Source: Gnetum montanum
Lineage: Eukaryota > Streptophyta > Gnetopsida > Gnetales > Gnetaceae
DNA length: 64,000 nucleotides
Direction of reading: 5' to 3'
Assembly (NCBI GenBank): GCA_015680685.1
Contig: MNCI01022125.1
Coordinates: 142,131-206,130 of the forward strand
The notes beneath the pieces were generated by a model. The model ran no database searches, was not told the DNA's origin, and saw only the letters and a program-made list of their open reading frames with translations. The position numbers and the translations under genes were made by a program. Position 1 is the first letter of the stretch; each line of letters starts with the position of its first letter. Shown piece after piece: positions 44,815-55,402 of this stretch.

Positions 44815-46758
44815 ATGTCTTCTTCTTCATACAAGAGCACTTCACTGCCTATGACTAACATAAGACACAATCAGCGGCATCATACATGTAACCAAGATCC
44901 GCCAATTCCTTAACAATTTTAGGTAGTATATACTCCTCATGATGAGTATGTACCCAATTTCACCTTTATCCTCCACTAAGATGAACAACTGCGTTGGAGA
45001 GACTTGGAGGGTAACATAGTGTTGCCTCCAGACTGATCAATCCCCATCATGCTCCTTCGTGCTCTCACACGAATATGCATGCCACTTTTATATGCAGAAT
45101 ATGTTGCATGTGATCATGACATAAGGGACTATCATCCCACAAAAGCACAACATCAACGGGACTTGTGACAGGAGAGTTACCATGCATCCTTGAAGGCACT
45201 AAAAGGATAGTAGGATCAAGAGGTTAGACATGAACAATATCCCATGATTTGAAGGGGGATACAACGTTGATCCTCAAAACCACTTACAAGCATTCCACGA
45301 TGTGTGTGCCTTGTAGAACATTGAGAACGAATGGCAAAAACTAAAGTTGTTCCCAAGGACACCAATGAAAGAAGTAGAAAGCTGGTACCGGTCCTTAGAA
45401 CCAGAATCCATTCAGAGGTAGAGTACGATGTTAGAACTATTTAATGATAAGTAACAAACGTACTCCCGAGTGTCTAACCTACGAAAATAAACTCAAGGAT
45501 GGAAGAAAGGAAATCATGAACCCTTGGATGCTGCCATGGGTTGCTATTACGCACTGTTACATCGTTGTCCTGGCCATGGTTATTCGCAACGGGATCAACT
45601 ACGTCATCTCGTGGATGGACTTAGGCATGAAACAAGAAGAACCCTTGGAATGTATGCCCAAGGGAGATTATCAGAGCTTAGGTCTCATCAGGTTCATAGA
45701 TTGCTAGAGCAAGTAGCCAAAGAAGAAGGGGAGCTACGTAAGAGAGAAAGTGCGAAAGAATACAACTAAGATCCTTCCCTCTGAAAAAGGGGAGTGAGAT
45801 TCTGTGAAGAGGAGGAAGAGTCACCATTTGAACAGATGGTGAATAGGAAAACTTTGCCGCTCCAAAAATTAACAACAAAAGTATCTGCAAAGGTAGACCA
45901 AATGTGGGACTCCCTAGATAGTAGATTTGAAACTGTTCTTAAAATCGTAGAGGAGTCTAGGGAGCGAGGTAGTGACTATGACAAAAAGAAAAGGAGAGAA
46001 GTGGACAATTCACATAACAAAGGTAAGGGTAAAATGGCCATCACCGAAGAGGTTGTGGATTCAGATGCAGACAATGATAGTGGATGTGAGATATGCCAAT
46101 ACAACCATCCTAATGGATGTTTCCCAGTGATCTCACATTTACAAGAGTCTGGGGTGTATGCACTCAACCCACGACTTAATAAACGGCAAGCACCCTGATA
46201 GTTACCATATCCCCAAGGTAGTTCCACCAAACTTCAACATATTATCCAAGTAGAAATCCACCACAACCTATTGAATAACATCAACAGTGGCAATACCCAC
46301 ATTCATGGGGGATGCCACCACCAAGGCAAGAATACCCCTACCGGCAACCAGATCCATATGGCTACTACGTGCAGTAGCCAATCTCTCCATGTGACTTTCT
46401 TGGTCACGTGACACCACAACATCACTATCAAACTTGGGATTATTATAAGACTCCTTCTCCTAGGGGAGATAACCCATAGACATACCACCATCCAAATCCA
46501 TCTGCAACTCTCACACCGATAGCTCCATTACCACCCACTCCAGCAATGCAAGTGGAACTCCCCACTCAACCGTAGCAACGCAATGCTACAAGGGCTGTGA
46601 ATCTTCAACCCACTGCTGGTTCTGACAACCATATGAAGAGAAGACCTTTCTTCAAAATAAACAGTCCAACCAAGCCCTCACAACCACAAGTGTTTGAACC
46701 TCTGAATGCCTCCCCATCAATTAAGGCTTCAAGGCTTCCTTCAAACCAAACACCAAGC
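44815..46758 (+). pseudogene. D gag
   Basis: ATG at 44815 (MSSSSYKSTSLP) is a plausible gag start, but stops follow within about 35 codons. The capsid-like region is at 45340-45770 (GYSQRDQLRHLVDGLRHET). Segment 45794-46198 is open and acidic/basic, with CEICQYNHPNGCF at about 46087-46125. The TAG at 46573-46575 is shared with A. At the gag-pro junction TCA (46759-46761) stands where A and B have TGA. The central gag region seen in B is missing. Confidence 0.8.
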
Positions 46759-46954
46759 TCAATGCATACAGTCATGCTAACACATGCCATCACTAATTGG
46801 ATCAAAGTTAGCCACCTTCCTAGAAAATTCTTTGATCCTAGGAGTCCTCTGATATACTTACAAATCACTGAAAATGCACCATGCAAGGCTCTTTTGGATT
46901 CAAGTTCTGGTATCAACTTGATTTCTCAAGAAATGTACAAGGCTTGGAACCTGT
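46759..46954 (+). pseudogene. D protease, N-terminal half
   Basis: It reads MLTHAITNWIKV and KALLDSSSGINLI; the active-site Gly of D-S-G is Ser. T2 interrupts it after MYKAWNL, and it resumes at 59283. The matching protease in A is unbroken at 9652-9963. Confidence 0.85.
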
Positions 46955-48305
46955 TGTACTGTCTGAAATCATCCGTGCAAGGCTAGAATGGGGCAAGCAC
47001 CACATGATTTACAGACAAGCACAAAAGACCCTACCTTTGCTTGAGGGCAAGCTGAAATTGACAAAGGTAGAGTACCTTGGATGGTTCGCATGCAAATCAG
47101 ACAAGAATTTCCCCAACATATACCGATGTGCAATACGTTGGGTTATGCGTAAATAGCATGACAAACATTGACTAGAACATGAACGCGCAAAGAAAAAAAT
47201 ATAGAGATAAATAAAATTACATGAAAAATGTAACAAATCCTAACTAGAAATGAAACAACTTTATTGCAAAATGAGATTACAATGCACCGGTCTGAACGTA
47301 GTTGTAAATTTGACACAAGGCAGACGAAGAGCCCCAGTGGATGCGAAGGGATGATGGTTAGATGGTTTAAACTACAAGCACAACATGAAGGCTATATACT
47401 CAGTGTACAGGGTAGAAGTCTAGTATATGGGGTTCCTACTCTAATTTCCTAAGTGCCTCCAGGTTTTGTCCTATTTTCCCAAAATTGCCAACCCCAATCT
47501 AGTCAAAAATTGGGGTTTTTATGAGGTTTTTGGGCGTTGGATTCAAATCTGGAAGTGTATGAGTGGCTATGGGTGAGAGAATTTCAGGTCGGGTGACATG
47601 TGGCTACATTGTCTGAGTGCAAAGAAAATTAACATTGTACAGCATGTTGCATGTCAGCCTGTACATGCTAGGCGTGTGAACTCAGCATACAGACTTGCCC
47701 AATGCAAGAGAATTGAACTTTACAAACAAATATACTGTTACAATAGAAAATCTTGAATTTGGCCCTTGGATCATGAGAATGCTGCCTATCAAATTTGGGC
47801 TCATCTGGGCTCGATCTGACATCGTTTTGGAAGGCTCCAACTGGTGTATGCTGGGCTACACATTGGGCGTACACACTGGGCGTGCAGGATGTACATGCTC
47901 AGTGTGTGAGCTTCAAAATGCATGATTTCAAGGTCAAAACCTAATTTTCCTAAGCCCATGATGATTTCTAACAATGGCCTTATCTCTAAGAGCTGATGCC
48001 TTGTGAAAATCCTGCTCTGAAGTGACTGTTTTGGGTCACCTTTGAAGTCATACGCTGGGCGTGCACGCTAGGCGTACACACTGCATACTTAGTGAAAACC
48101 AAGTATTTTGAGCTCAATATTTACCAGGTTTGATGTCGGATGTCACCGTAGTCTTATGTGGGTCCCAGGGGACCTTTTCCTATTTAGTTCGACTCTGTTT
48201 GATGTTGTTTTTGAGGTTCGCAAGCTTTGGTCATGCTGCGGAGCATCATGACTTAGTTCGATTCTTGTTGGAGAAGTGCTAAGCTCAGAATTTTGTGGTG
48301 TTCTA
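46955..48305 (-). repeat. T2 3' LTR
   Basis: It matches 57920-59282. It contains GCTGGGCGTGCAC-type units at about 48053-48085, one unit fewer than the other LTR. Confidence 0.92.
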
Positions 48306-49439
48306 TTGGCCCCTCTTTGTTGATGCTTGGAGGAATCGACCCAAGAAGTGTCGATAAAGAAGTACAAAACACCACAAGCAACTTGGTAGAAATATTGTCC
48401 TTTGGCACTAGGCCAGATGCCATCGCACCGTGTTCAGTAGTACATGGGATTGGGAAATGAAGTTTGTAGCTGGATAGGGAAATAGAAATTGTGGGGATTG
48501 GGAACTGATCAAGGGAGTATGCATGGTGAAGGGGATGCTCTGGTGTGTATATGGGTCATGTTGATCCTTGTCAATAGCCATTGTCTAGAAGACTTGGAAC
48601 CAAGACATGAGGTGTACGTCCTTTGGCGGAACAAGACTCTTGTTTAGTGTTTAAGAGGACTTGTTGGCACAACCAAAGCCACGTGATGATGTGTTGTGTT
48701 CTTTGGAGGAACAGGGCCTCTGTTTAGTATTAAAAGGAACCTGTTGGCAGAGAGCCAAAGCCACGCAATGAGATGTTACATGAGCATTTGAGACATGAGT
48801 ACTTGCTTCCAAGACAACTGCCTTCCCTTCTAGGGCTTGTATGGGAAGTGCCAAGGGTCTTGTGTTTCTTTTTGGCTTTTTTGCTCTTTGCTCTTTGCTC
48901 TTTTGCTCTTTTGTTGTTTTTCTTTTTCTTTTTCTTTTTCTTTCGTTTCTTCTTGTTTCTTCATGTATATTTTTTGTGAAGAGCTTTGTTTTGATCTTGT
49001 ACTCATGCTCAAGTACCATGTTGTGTGTTGCAATTACTTAAAAGTGTTGCAGTGTGCAACGGTGTGCTCAAAGTTTTGGGTGTACTTGGTGTATCAGGGG
49101 TGTAGCTGAGTAGAGTATGTTGAGGAATAGATGGAAAATGTAACCGGAAATGGGGATGTACTAGTGAATAGCTTGATTAACCTGGTTACGTGTGTTAGGA
49201 ACAATATGGTACCTTGCTGCTGTGATGAAGTGAATTCTCGTACGAACACCTCTAAGTGTCATCCTGCAAACACAACTCCAAGAAGACAAGAAAACCATGA
49301 GTGAGTGAGTAAGCTTAGACTAAGAAAACAAAGGCACCGGATGAGATTTTAGGCACTAAATATGCATGGCAAAAATGTTGTCAAGATCAACTGATGATGA
49401 GCGAGGCAGCAGCTCTGATGAAGTTCAAATGCAGCTACA
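48306..49439 (-). other. T2 3' untranslated region with polypurine tract
   Basis: On the minus strand, AAAGAGGGGCCAAT at 48306-48319 adjoins the LTR and is the likely PPT. The rest is non-coding, with a pyrimidine-rich microsatellite-like stretch at about 48868-48965 (CTTTGCTCTTTG, CTTTTTCTTTTT). Apparent frames there are low-complexity only. Confidence 0.65.
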
Positions 49440-49915
49440 GACCAAGAGGCTAGAGATGAAGCTGCCAGGTTATAGTCGTAGCGGATTGTCGTGGGTTAGT
49501 TTTATGTCATAACCCGTTGGATGTTGCTAGTTTAGCGTCGTAGCGGACGGTACATTGCTAGTTTATAGTCTTGGTGGACTGTGGAGAGGCAAACCAGTTT
49601 ATAGTCTTAGCGGACTCCGGCGAACGAAACTATGGCAATTTAATGTCACACCAGATGGGTGCTAGTTTATTGTCATTGTGGACAAACTGTGATATCAGTT
49701 TATCGTCATAATGCCAGGACGTGTTGTGGTATCAGTTTACCATCATGATTCCAGGATGTTCTGTCATATCAGTTTACCGTCATGATTCCAGAACATTCTG
49801 TGGTATCAGTTTACCGTCATGATTCTAGGACGTTCTATGGTATCAGTTTACCATCATGATTCCAGGATGATCTATGGTATCAGTTTACCGTCATGATTCC
49901 AGGACGAGCGCATTC
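49440..49915. repeat. T2 3'-UTR minisatellite
   Basis: The right part is about six units of 37 bp starting TATCAGTTTACCGTCATGAT (about 49690-49915). The left part has diverged units with the core TAGTTTA...GTC...GCGGAC. Hypervariable tandem repeats in 3' UTRs are known from Ogre/Tat elements. Confidence 0.85.
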
Positions 49916-49924
49916 TTGAGATGT

Positions 49925-51295
49925 TTAGACGTGAAATGGTTTGAGGTACAGGTGGTTCGTTGGATGAGCGAGCTCATTCCTTTCCATGTCAGCTAGTTTA
50001 AATGCTCCGTTGTCGTATGATTTGGCTACCAAGTAGGGCCCTTCCCAGTTGGCTGCAAACTTGTTCGCATGTTCACGAACTACCTTAAGTACGAGGTCAC
50101 CTTCTTTGATCGAGCGCTTGTGAATGTCATGTTGATGGCATCGTCGTTGTTGTTTCTGATACCACTTGATCTGATCGAGCACACGTGTATATTCCTCTTC
50201 CACCAAGTCCAAGTCAACAACACGCAAGTCATTGTTTTGACCCTCATCGAGGAGTCCGAAGAGTGTGATCCTTAAGTATGGTACTTGCAACTCCAAAGGT
50301 AAAATAGCTTCCAAACCATAAACAAGACTATATGGCATTTTACCTGTGGAAGTCCAATGTGTAGTGCGATAAGCCCATAACGCATATACCAACTGTTCAT
50401 GCCATTTTCTCTTGCTCTGCGTAAGCATCTTCTTTAGCACTGAGATGACAATCTTGTTCGTAGCTTCGTCATGTCCTTTGCTCTAAGGGTAATATGGGGA
50501 CGAGAACGAATGTTTAATGCCTAAGCTATCGCAGAAGGTTTTTGTTTCAACACTGCTGAATTGTGGTCCATTATCAATAATGATGGTCATCGGGATGCCA
50601 AAGCGGGTCACGATGTTTTCCAGGATAAAGCTGCATACTTGTTTTGATGTGGTCTTCCTAAGAGGACTAGCTTCTACCCATTTCGTGAAATATTCAGTTG
50701 CGGTTATGATGAAGCTATGCCCCGCTAAAGACGGGGGAGTTATTGGTCCAATGATGTCTACCCCCCATTTCTGGAAAGGCCATGTGATTTGAGCTGTATG
50801 CAATTCATTGGGTGGGACATGTATGAGATTACCATGCTTTTAACACATATCACACATTTTGACCTTGGAGACATAGTCGTACTCCATGTGTGGCCAATAG
50901 TACCCTAAACACCTTATTTTGGTTGCCATTGCTTTGGGCACTATGTGCCCTCCACAGAGTCCTTCATGTACTTGCTCCACAATGGTCTGGCCATCAATGC
51001 TACAAATGCACATTAACAGGATACCTTCATAGGATCTACGACACAACGTGTCACCCACTAATGCATACTGTCGAGAACATTTTCGTACTGCGTCCTTTTG
51101 TGCATTTGTTAGATGTCGCGGAGTTTCTCCATGTAGAAGGTACTCTTTTATGTCATCATACCATTCTACTGTGTGTGTTGTACTAACTGATGTAATTGGT
51201 AATTCATCGGGAGTATCAGTTATGGGTTTAGCACAATTGATTATAGAACTAGGCAACGTGTGGAACATCTTTGGTGCTAAGTTTAGGGCTAACAT
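49925..51295 (-). pseudogene. T2 integrase
   Basis: The zinc-binding part is at 51295-50840 (HEGLCGGH...CDMC). The core at 50803-50483 has GVDIIGP and IIDNGPQF. The Glu lies in DEATNK at about 50465, just after a stop in YYP-stop-SKG. The C-terminal part at 50440-49925 is open for 171 codons (KEGDLVLKVV, NWEGPYLVAKSY). Catalytic residues appear intact, so the damage is mainly nonsense. Confidence 0.88.
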
Positions 51296-51309
51296 AGTAG
51301 TGCATCTAC

Positions 51310-51670
51310 AATGGTGTTATCATTTCTGGAAACATGTTGTACATCTATGTTTTTGAATCGCTTCAGCAAATGCTTACTCAAATCACAGTATGATTGTAAG
51401 TGTTGCGCTTTGCATGCGTAAACGTCAGTGACTTGATTTAGAACTAACTGTGAGTCACCTCTGACTACGAGTCGTGTGATGTCAGAAGCAAGTGTTGCTA
51501 TGAGACCTCTAAGGAGACCTTCGTACTCTACTACGTTGTTGGTACAGTGAAAATTGAAATGATAAGCAAAGGGTCGGATCTCCCCGAAGGGATAGGTGAT
51601 GACAACGGCAACACTCCCCCTCGGGAGGTGGATGCTCCATCAAAATTCAAGATGGCATCGTAGTTATCAG
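51310..51670 (-). pseudogene. T2 archaeal-type RNase H, after the gypsy RNase H
   Basis: LNFDGASTSRGG opens the domain at about 51665. After a frameshift it continues NNVVEYEGLLRGL, RGDSQLVLNQV and TIVDALLC (about 51535-51310). All four expected acidic positions (D, E, D, D) are present. The order RH-aRNH-INT is the usual Tat layout and contrasts with T1. Confidence 0.8.
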
Positions 51671-52308
51671 GCACTATGTCTATTGCACACACATTTTCAT
51701 CCAGGAACTCTGGCTCTATTGTCGCTTGATCATGCATTGGTGATATAGTCATTTGAGTTCCTATAGCTTGACCCTTAACTAATGACTGCGCTATGTAGTG
51801 TAGGCCAAACTCAGCTATCATGGCTTTCCAGCGAGCTATCTTACTTGATTCGTAGAGGTTGCCCGTGATGGCTCTGAGCACATTATCCTTGCAGATTATA
51901 TTGACTCGGTTGTGGAAGAGATAATGTCACCATTTCTTCAAGGAAAAGATAAGGGCTAAACACGACCTCTCCACCTCATTGTACTTCTTCTCATGGGCTA
52001 CTAATGCATGGCTTAAATAATAAACAGGGACTTCAGTTCCATCATCTCGTTTCTAGCAAAGCATAGATGCTACAGATGAATCTGAAGTGACCAGGTAGAT
52101 ATAGAATGGTTTGTTATTCTAAGGCGGGTATACTATCGGCAGTTGAACAAGTGTCGTTTTAATGTTGTCAAATGCTTCCTGGCACTATGAAGTCCATTCA
52201 AAATGGATGTTCCTGCATAGTAAGTGGTTCATAGGTTTCAACTTGTCCGTCAGTTTTTCTATGAAATGCCTGATGAACTGTAGTCTACCTTGTAGACCTC
52301 AGAGCTCG
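51671..52308 (-). pseudogene. T2 RT end and gypsy-type RNase H
   Basis: It begins abruptly at about 52308 with EL-stop-GLQGRLQFIRHF, the extreme end of RT, then RNase H (VYYLSHALVAHEKKYNEVE at about 51985). Stops and shifts are present. No YxDD-bearing RT core exists anywhere in T2. Confidence 0.8.
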
Positions 52309-53170
52309 ATTTTCTTTCTTCTTCTTTTTTTTACAGAGTCACGGTGATGACGGTGGCCAGGAAGGTGGCTAGGAAGGTGGCCCCAGTGGAGTGGGGCAAG
52401 ATGATGCGGAGGAGCCTAAAGATCAAGCTCCTCCTAGATTTGATGCCTAGTTTCGATTTGATGTTTTTTTTTTTGTTAAGTGATCATGTATACAATCTGT
52501 GTATTGTGTGGGGACATTATGCTAAGTTGTAATTGACTTTGATACATTTATACAATTTTTTTGGTTAAATTTTCTGTTATTAATTTTTTTTGTTTGAATT
52601 TTGAGTTTGTTTGAGCGCTGATAAGCGTAGATTTGAGGTGAAAATCTTTTTGTTCTTTTGGCTGTTTAAATGTAACCACAATGTAGCAGTGTAAAATGTT
52701 TTTGTTCATTTTGTTGTTTAAGTGTAATGCACGAAGTAGGAATGCAAGCAGGAATGTAATTGTAATTGAAGCATAATCATATAAAAGGGGAATGCGAAGG
52801 AAAACTATAACTGATAACGCAATAATGTAAGCATAAATTCAAACAGTGAATTTGAATTAAGAGAAAAAAAATGTAAGAAAATGCTCTAGTTTAAGGCCAT
52901 TTCCGGCCATGTGCATATGTGTGTCAGTTTAAAGTCATGGCGGACTGTAGTCTTGATGTTCTAGTTTAAGGCCATTTCAGGCCCCATGCACTAGTGTAAG
53001 GCCATTTTGGGCCATGCGTAAACAAGGGAAGTTTCAAGTGATACTGGTGGGTTTCTTGACAAATTGGCCATTTCTGGCCGTGGCTAGTTTTATGTCGTTG
53101 CGGACATGTGGTAGTTTAATATCATTTCGGATGATGAATGTAGCTTATTAGTTTAGTAATTTTTTGAGTT
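52309..53170. other. Segment replacing T2's RT core, with a plus-strand exon-like piece and degenerate repeats
   Basis: On the plus strand, a pyrimidine-rich tract ending TTTTTTACAG (to 52336) looks like a 3' splice site. It is followed by a Gly/Asp/Glu-rich frame (about 52337-52450, one internal TAG) ending PPRFDA-stop, and then by A/T-rich 3'-UTR-like sequence. From about 52885 to 53160 there are about seven degenerate units related to CTAGTTTAAGGCCATTTC. I do not recognise the encoded peptide. Confidence 0.5.
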
Positions 53171-53431
53171 TTCTTAATTTAACATTAAGAGTGGCGTTAG
53201 TAGGTATGATCCTATACTCAGCGTCCCCTTCACTAATCACGTTGAACGGTAATTCAGCCTAAGGGATGTCTGATGGAACAGGCTCTATGTTGGCGTCTTC
53301 TAGTGTTTCCGTATGTGCAGTAGTTTTGATGTTTGTTGTAGTTTCTAGGTAAGGCAGTATATGTACAGTTTCAGGTTTGGGTGTTTTTGTGTTAGGTGAA
53401 GTTTCTTTTACGTCTGATGGATCATTGTCTA

Positions 53432-55402
53432 TTAGTCGCGTGCAACTTTGTTTTTTCTTTGTGTCATCCTGTTTAGGTTCTTCAAACTTAACCTCCGAGC
53501 CTTGGTTTGTATCTGTATGTGACGAGATGGTAGGTGTAGCAGCCTCCCTGTGTATAATGATTTCACTGCCTTCATAAGGCAGGTGATCTCTTGGTGTATG
53601 GGGAAAGAGACTGCTCTCAGTTGGGCCAGCCAGGGTCTTCCTAATATTAAGTTGAACCCTGGCATTTTGTCGATGACAACAAAGGTAGCAGACGTGGGGA
53701 ACTGATCCCCTGCTATAAAGTCCAAAGTTATGGTGCCTTTTACTACTACATGTGACCCACTAAATGATTTTAAACGTGTGGTGGAGGTTGGTCTAATTAG
53801 TTTCGTAAGCCCTAATTGTTCGATGACAAGATAGGGTACTACGTTTGTGGCGGTTCCATCATCTACATGTACTCGATGTATTTTGAATTGATTTACTTGT
53901 ATCATTATGAACATAGGTGCGGTTGTCACTTCTCCTATTTTCTCATCAATTTTGATGTTGTTAGTGTGGAAGCCTAGTGATTTAGAATTCAATCCTTGAA
54001 GCAAATACATTACCGCATGAATTGACGGTTCATTTGGAGGTAAGTCTTCGCTTACCGAGATCAATGTCAACATGCGTACTAGGGCTTCGCGATGAGTTTG
54101 AGAAGTTAACATCAAGTCATATAGGCTTAATGAAGTGTTTTTCTGTTTAAGTGCCTGGGTAACCTGTGTTAGGGCTGTTGCTAAATCTTTACTGTTAGGT
54201 GTATGCTTGTTAGTGGTTACCTGGTCCATCGGGCCCAACAGTTCTATCTCATGTGTAGCTGGTTTGACGATGTCTTCCGTAACCGTTGATTTAGATGTAT
54301 CATTTATTCTTGATGATTCTCCCTTATAGCTCGTGTTTGGTTCGTTATTAGGTGATGTCATGGGTACTACACTTAATGGAGTAGGCTTGGAGAGTCCTAA
54401 GGCAAGCTGTTGACATTCTTTCTCCAATCGTTCCCGTGTGAGCCTGTCTGCCAGGCGTTCCTGCGTTTGGCGCGGGGGAACATTTGGTTTCTGAACATCA
54501 GGTTGCTTTGGAACCTGTATGATGTATGGAGTAGGACGGGATTGTGATCGGTCGGTTGAAGGTGGTTGAGTGTAAGGTTTCCTAGGCACCCTAACAACAT
54601 ATGGGGTCAGTCTATTTTGTGTCTGCGGAATGGAAGGTTGGTGGTTATCAGGATGTTTGGGTATCTTGACAACATATGGAGTTGGTCTTGTTGGGGGTTG
54701 TACCTTCGTAGTTGTAACCACAGGTGGCACCTGGACTACATAGGGAGCAGGCCAGGTAAGAGGTTGCATGTTTGCGGTAGTAGTGGTAGGAGGTACACGC
54801 ACTATGTATGGTTTTTTCTGTGGTGGTGTAGAGGCTGCCCCCATGGGAGGTATCCGGATGACACATGGTCTTTGCGGTGTAGGCGGGTTATATTGAGGGT
54901 ATGATGATTGAGGTGTGGAGGTTTGTGCAGTAGGAGGTATACAAACTACAAAGGGTCTCCTAGGTGTTTGCTTTTCATTATCTAAATAAAGGGTGTTAAT
55001 CCAAGGTGCTTCTTGTTTGTTAACTAAGTAGATAGTGTTAATTACATATGGTGCTTCCTTAGTATTTAGTGGGTCTTTATATATGCCCATGGATTGGTTT
55101 TGTGGTTGGACTGGGTTGGACTCATTGAAAGTTATTTTGCCCCTATCTATCATTCGTTGAATGTCTTGTTTCAGGGCAAAACAAAAATCGGTACCATGTC
55201 CATTACATTGATGGTACTCGCAATACCTATCAAGCCTAAAGCCTTTTGGGACAGGAGGCTCGTTAGGTGTGGCCAAGCTTGGATTCTTGATCAATTCACA
55301 GAATCGATCATGTCTTTGAATAGCTACAGGAGACATCTGCTTGTATTTCATCATTCTGTCCTTCAAAATTTGGTCAAATAGTTGAGAAGGTTTCGCAGGC
55401 AA
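53432..55402 (-). CDS. T2 gag C-terminus, Pro-rich repeats and protease (open frame, defective element)
   Basis: An open frame of 656 codons, the longest in the window. Residues about 60-80 hold YCEYHQCNGHGTDFCFALK, a Tat-type C-x2-H-x4-H-x4-C knuckle. Residues about 140-310 contain seven copies of a P-[YFC]-[VI]-[VI]-x-[VI]-P motif (PYVVQVPP, PYVVKIPK, PYVVRVPR, etc.) spaced about 20-28 residues, a repeat I do not know from other gags. Protease lies near 500-610, with HVDDGTATNVVP and LILGRPWL; the active-site triplet is D-D-G. The ATG at 55402 is internal to the polyprotein. Confidence 0.8.
   Translation of the reverse strand: MPAKPSQLFDQILKDRMMKYKQMSPVAIQRHDRFCELIKNPSLATPNEPPVPKGFRLDRYCEYHQCNGHGTDFCFALKQDIQRMIDRGKITFNESNPVQPQNQSMGIYKDPLNTKEAPYVINTIYLVNKQEAPWINTLYLDNEKQTPRRPFVVCIPPTAQTSTPQSSYPQYNPPTPQRPCVIRIPPMGAASTPPQKKPYIVRVPPTTTTANMQPLTWPAPYVVQVPPVVTTTKVQPPTRPTPYVVKIPKHPDNHQPSIPQTQNRLTPYVVRVPRKPYTQPPSTDRSQSRPTPYIIQVPKQPDVQKPNVPPRQTQERLADRLTRERLEKECQQLALGLSKPTPLSVVPMTSPNNEPNTSYKGESSRINDTSKSTVTEDIVKPATHEIELLGPMDQVTTNKHTPNSKDLATALTQVTQALKQKNTSLSLYDLMLTSQTHREALVRMLTLISVSEDLPPNEPSIHAVMYLLQGLNSKSLGFHTNNIKIDEKIGEVTTAPMFIMIQVNQFKIHRVHVDDGTATNVVPYLVIEQLGLTKLIRPTSTTRLKSFSGSHVVVKGTITLDFIAGDQFPTSATFVVIDKMPGFNLILGRPWLAQLRAVSFPIHQEITCLMKAVKSLYTGRLLHLPSRHIQIQTKARRLSLKNLNRMTQRKNKVARD

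Noticed and set aside
48651-49019. Minus-strand frame rich in Lys, Arg and Glu
   Set aside because: It comes from the pyrimidine-rich CTTTTT/GCTCTT repeats in T2's 3' UTR; no motif.
54135-54904. Plus-strand frames within T2
   Set aside because: They lie opposite the 656-codon gag-protease frame and show no domain; antisense shadows.
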